The translations under genes were made by a program, and so were the position numbers. This document shows, piece after piece, positions 6,415 to 6,942 of a stretch of DNA of 6,942 nt. The notes beneath the pieces were generated by a model. The model was not told the DNA's origin, ran no database searches, and saw only the letters and a list, made by a program, of their open reading frames with translations. The DNA comes from an uncultured bacterium. GTDB lineage: Bacteria > Actinomycetota > Coriobacteriia > Coriobacteriales > Coriobacteriaceae. The stretch lies in contig CAJMRR010000108.1 in the NCBI GenBank assembly GCA_905215835.1, positions 1 to 6,942 of the forward strand, given 5' to 3'. The stretch's first letter is position 1; each line of letters begins with the position of its first letter.

Positions 6415-6422
6415 GAATAACA
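6414..6422 (-). promoter_or_regulatory. Candidate extended -10 promoter of ruvCAB
   Basis: TGTTATTCT on the minus strand fits an extended -10 (TGN followed by TATTCT, 4 of 6). It abuts the SOS box, and transcription would begin near 6407, inside the box. No good -35 was found 16-18 bases upstream. A downstream alternative, TTATTC with AATAGT at 17-bp spacing, would also be covered by the box. Confidence 0.4.
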
Positions 6423-6481
6423 CAACGGGGCCGAGATGCTTAGTTGAAGTATCGGGGTTGGAAGCGAATCCTATCCCCAGT

Positions 6482-6942
6482 TTAGTTCTGCGAGAAGAAT
6501 GGGAACTGTCGGGGGTCCCCCGGCGGCTGCGCCATCGGCGTGCCCTGGGGCCCGCCCTGCGGTCCGCCCTGGCCGCCCATCATCTTTTCGATGGCGTCCT
6601 GGACCTCGCCCTCAAACTTCTTCATGCCCTCATGCAGACGACGCTGGCCATCCTCGGAGCGCAGCTCCTCCATCTGCTCGGGCGAAATACCCAACAGTTC
6701 ACCCAGTATGCCCATCATCTCGCCACGCATGCGCTCGCTTGTATCCTCGTCGGCAAAGCGGTTCACCTCAGCGCGCGCCAGCGCATCGACCGTCATGCGT
6801 TCCTTGCCGCTCAGCCCCAGGTCGGACCACGCGAGCATGTACGGCCAGGCGCGCTCGACAAACGAACGGGCCGAGACGATCGGCGCCGTCGGCAGCATGC
6901 GGCGGGCGGCCTCGCCCTGACGTACGAGCATCAGCAGCAGCG
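6482..6942 (-). CDS. Unrecognised protein with Met-rich charged helices and Gly/Pro/Gln-rich tail, 5'-truncated
   Basis: The reading frame is open to the right edge, where LLL codons precede the first visible Met (6929-6931), so the true start probably lies outside; 152 residues and a TAA stop are seen. No family is recognised. The visible part begins with an alternating basic/hydrophobic stretch, continues with probable helices rich in Met, Glu, Arg and Leu (about residues 40-120), and ends in a low-complexity tail of GGP/QG units, then PPGDPRQFPFFSQN. There is no membrane segment in the visible part. It is soluble-looking and could be a cytoplasmic accessory or assembly protein, but I infer no function. 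It lies on the same strand upstream of ruvC with a 137-nt gap that contains the ruvCAB promoter region. A GGGG/CCCC hairpin shortly after its stop lacks a T-run. Confidence 0.7.
   Translation of the reverse strand, partial: LLLMLVRQGEAARRMLPTAPIVSARSFVERAWPYMLAWSDLGLSGKERMTVDALARAEVNRFADEDTSERMRGEMMGILGELLGISPEQMEELRSEDGQRRLHEGMKKFEGEVQDAIEKMMGGQGGPQGGPQGTPMAQPPGDPRQFPFFSQN

Noticed and set aside
6430..6480. GGGG/CCCC hairpin after the right-edge gene as a terminator
   Set aside because: The stem is only four pairs before an internal loop, and no T-tract follows on the minus strand.

Overview
The window is high-GC bacterial chromosome with short intergenic gaps. The gene content and protein style (ruvC-ruvA-ruvB in that order, a stand-alone formate--tetrahydrofolate ligase, and a Thr/Tyr/Pro-rich single-pass membrane protein with a PASTA-like domain) fit an actinobacterium. 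My best guess is a gut Coriobacteriia member such as Collinsella. That placement is an inference from sequence style, not a database match.

Layout, left to right. Bases 3-1145 (+) are the 3' part of a cation diffusion facilitator (CDF) metal exporter whose beginning lies left of the window. Its metal-site residues (NxxxD in TM2, DxxxD in TM5) resemble manganese-type CDFs. Convergent to it, with a 12-nt gap, is 1158-2144 (-), an uncharacterised membrane protein. Its cytoplasmic N-terminus holds three T-x-V-[M/V] motifs and a 24-residue repeat; then come one TM helix, a PASTA-like extracytoplasmic domain and a heptad-repeat tail. Bases 2145-2323 hold its RBS, a weak promoter candidate and a strong intrinsic terminator for the next gene. 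Bases 2324-3991 (-) are fhs, with its own RBS and candidate promoter in 3992-4135. Bases 4136-6344 (-) are the ruvCAB Holliday-junction operon, whose genes are joined by two identical TGATG stop/start overlaps. Bases 6345-6481 hold a LexA-type SOS box next to an extended -10 element. From 6482 to the right edge (-) is the C-terminal part of an unrecognised protein with a Gly/Pro/Gln-rich tail.

How they work together: RuvA and RuvB form the branch-migration motor on Holliday junctions and RuvC cuts them. The SOS box suggests the whole operon is induced by DNA damage. Fhs supplies 10-formyl-tetrahydrofolate for one-carbon metabolism and appears to be a separate transcription unit. The CDF exporter and the PASTA-like protein are independent envelope functions.

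This is mostly a conserved housekeeping region, and I see no mobile element, CRISPR array, RNA gene or clearly new multi-gene system. The least explained items are the PASTA-like membrane protein and the truncated protein at the right edge. The best regulatory signal is the SOS box.
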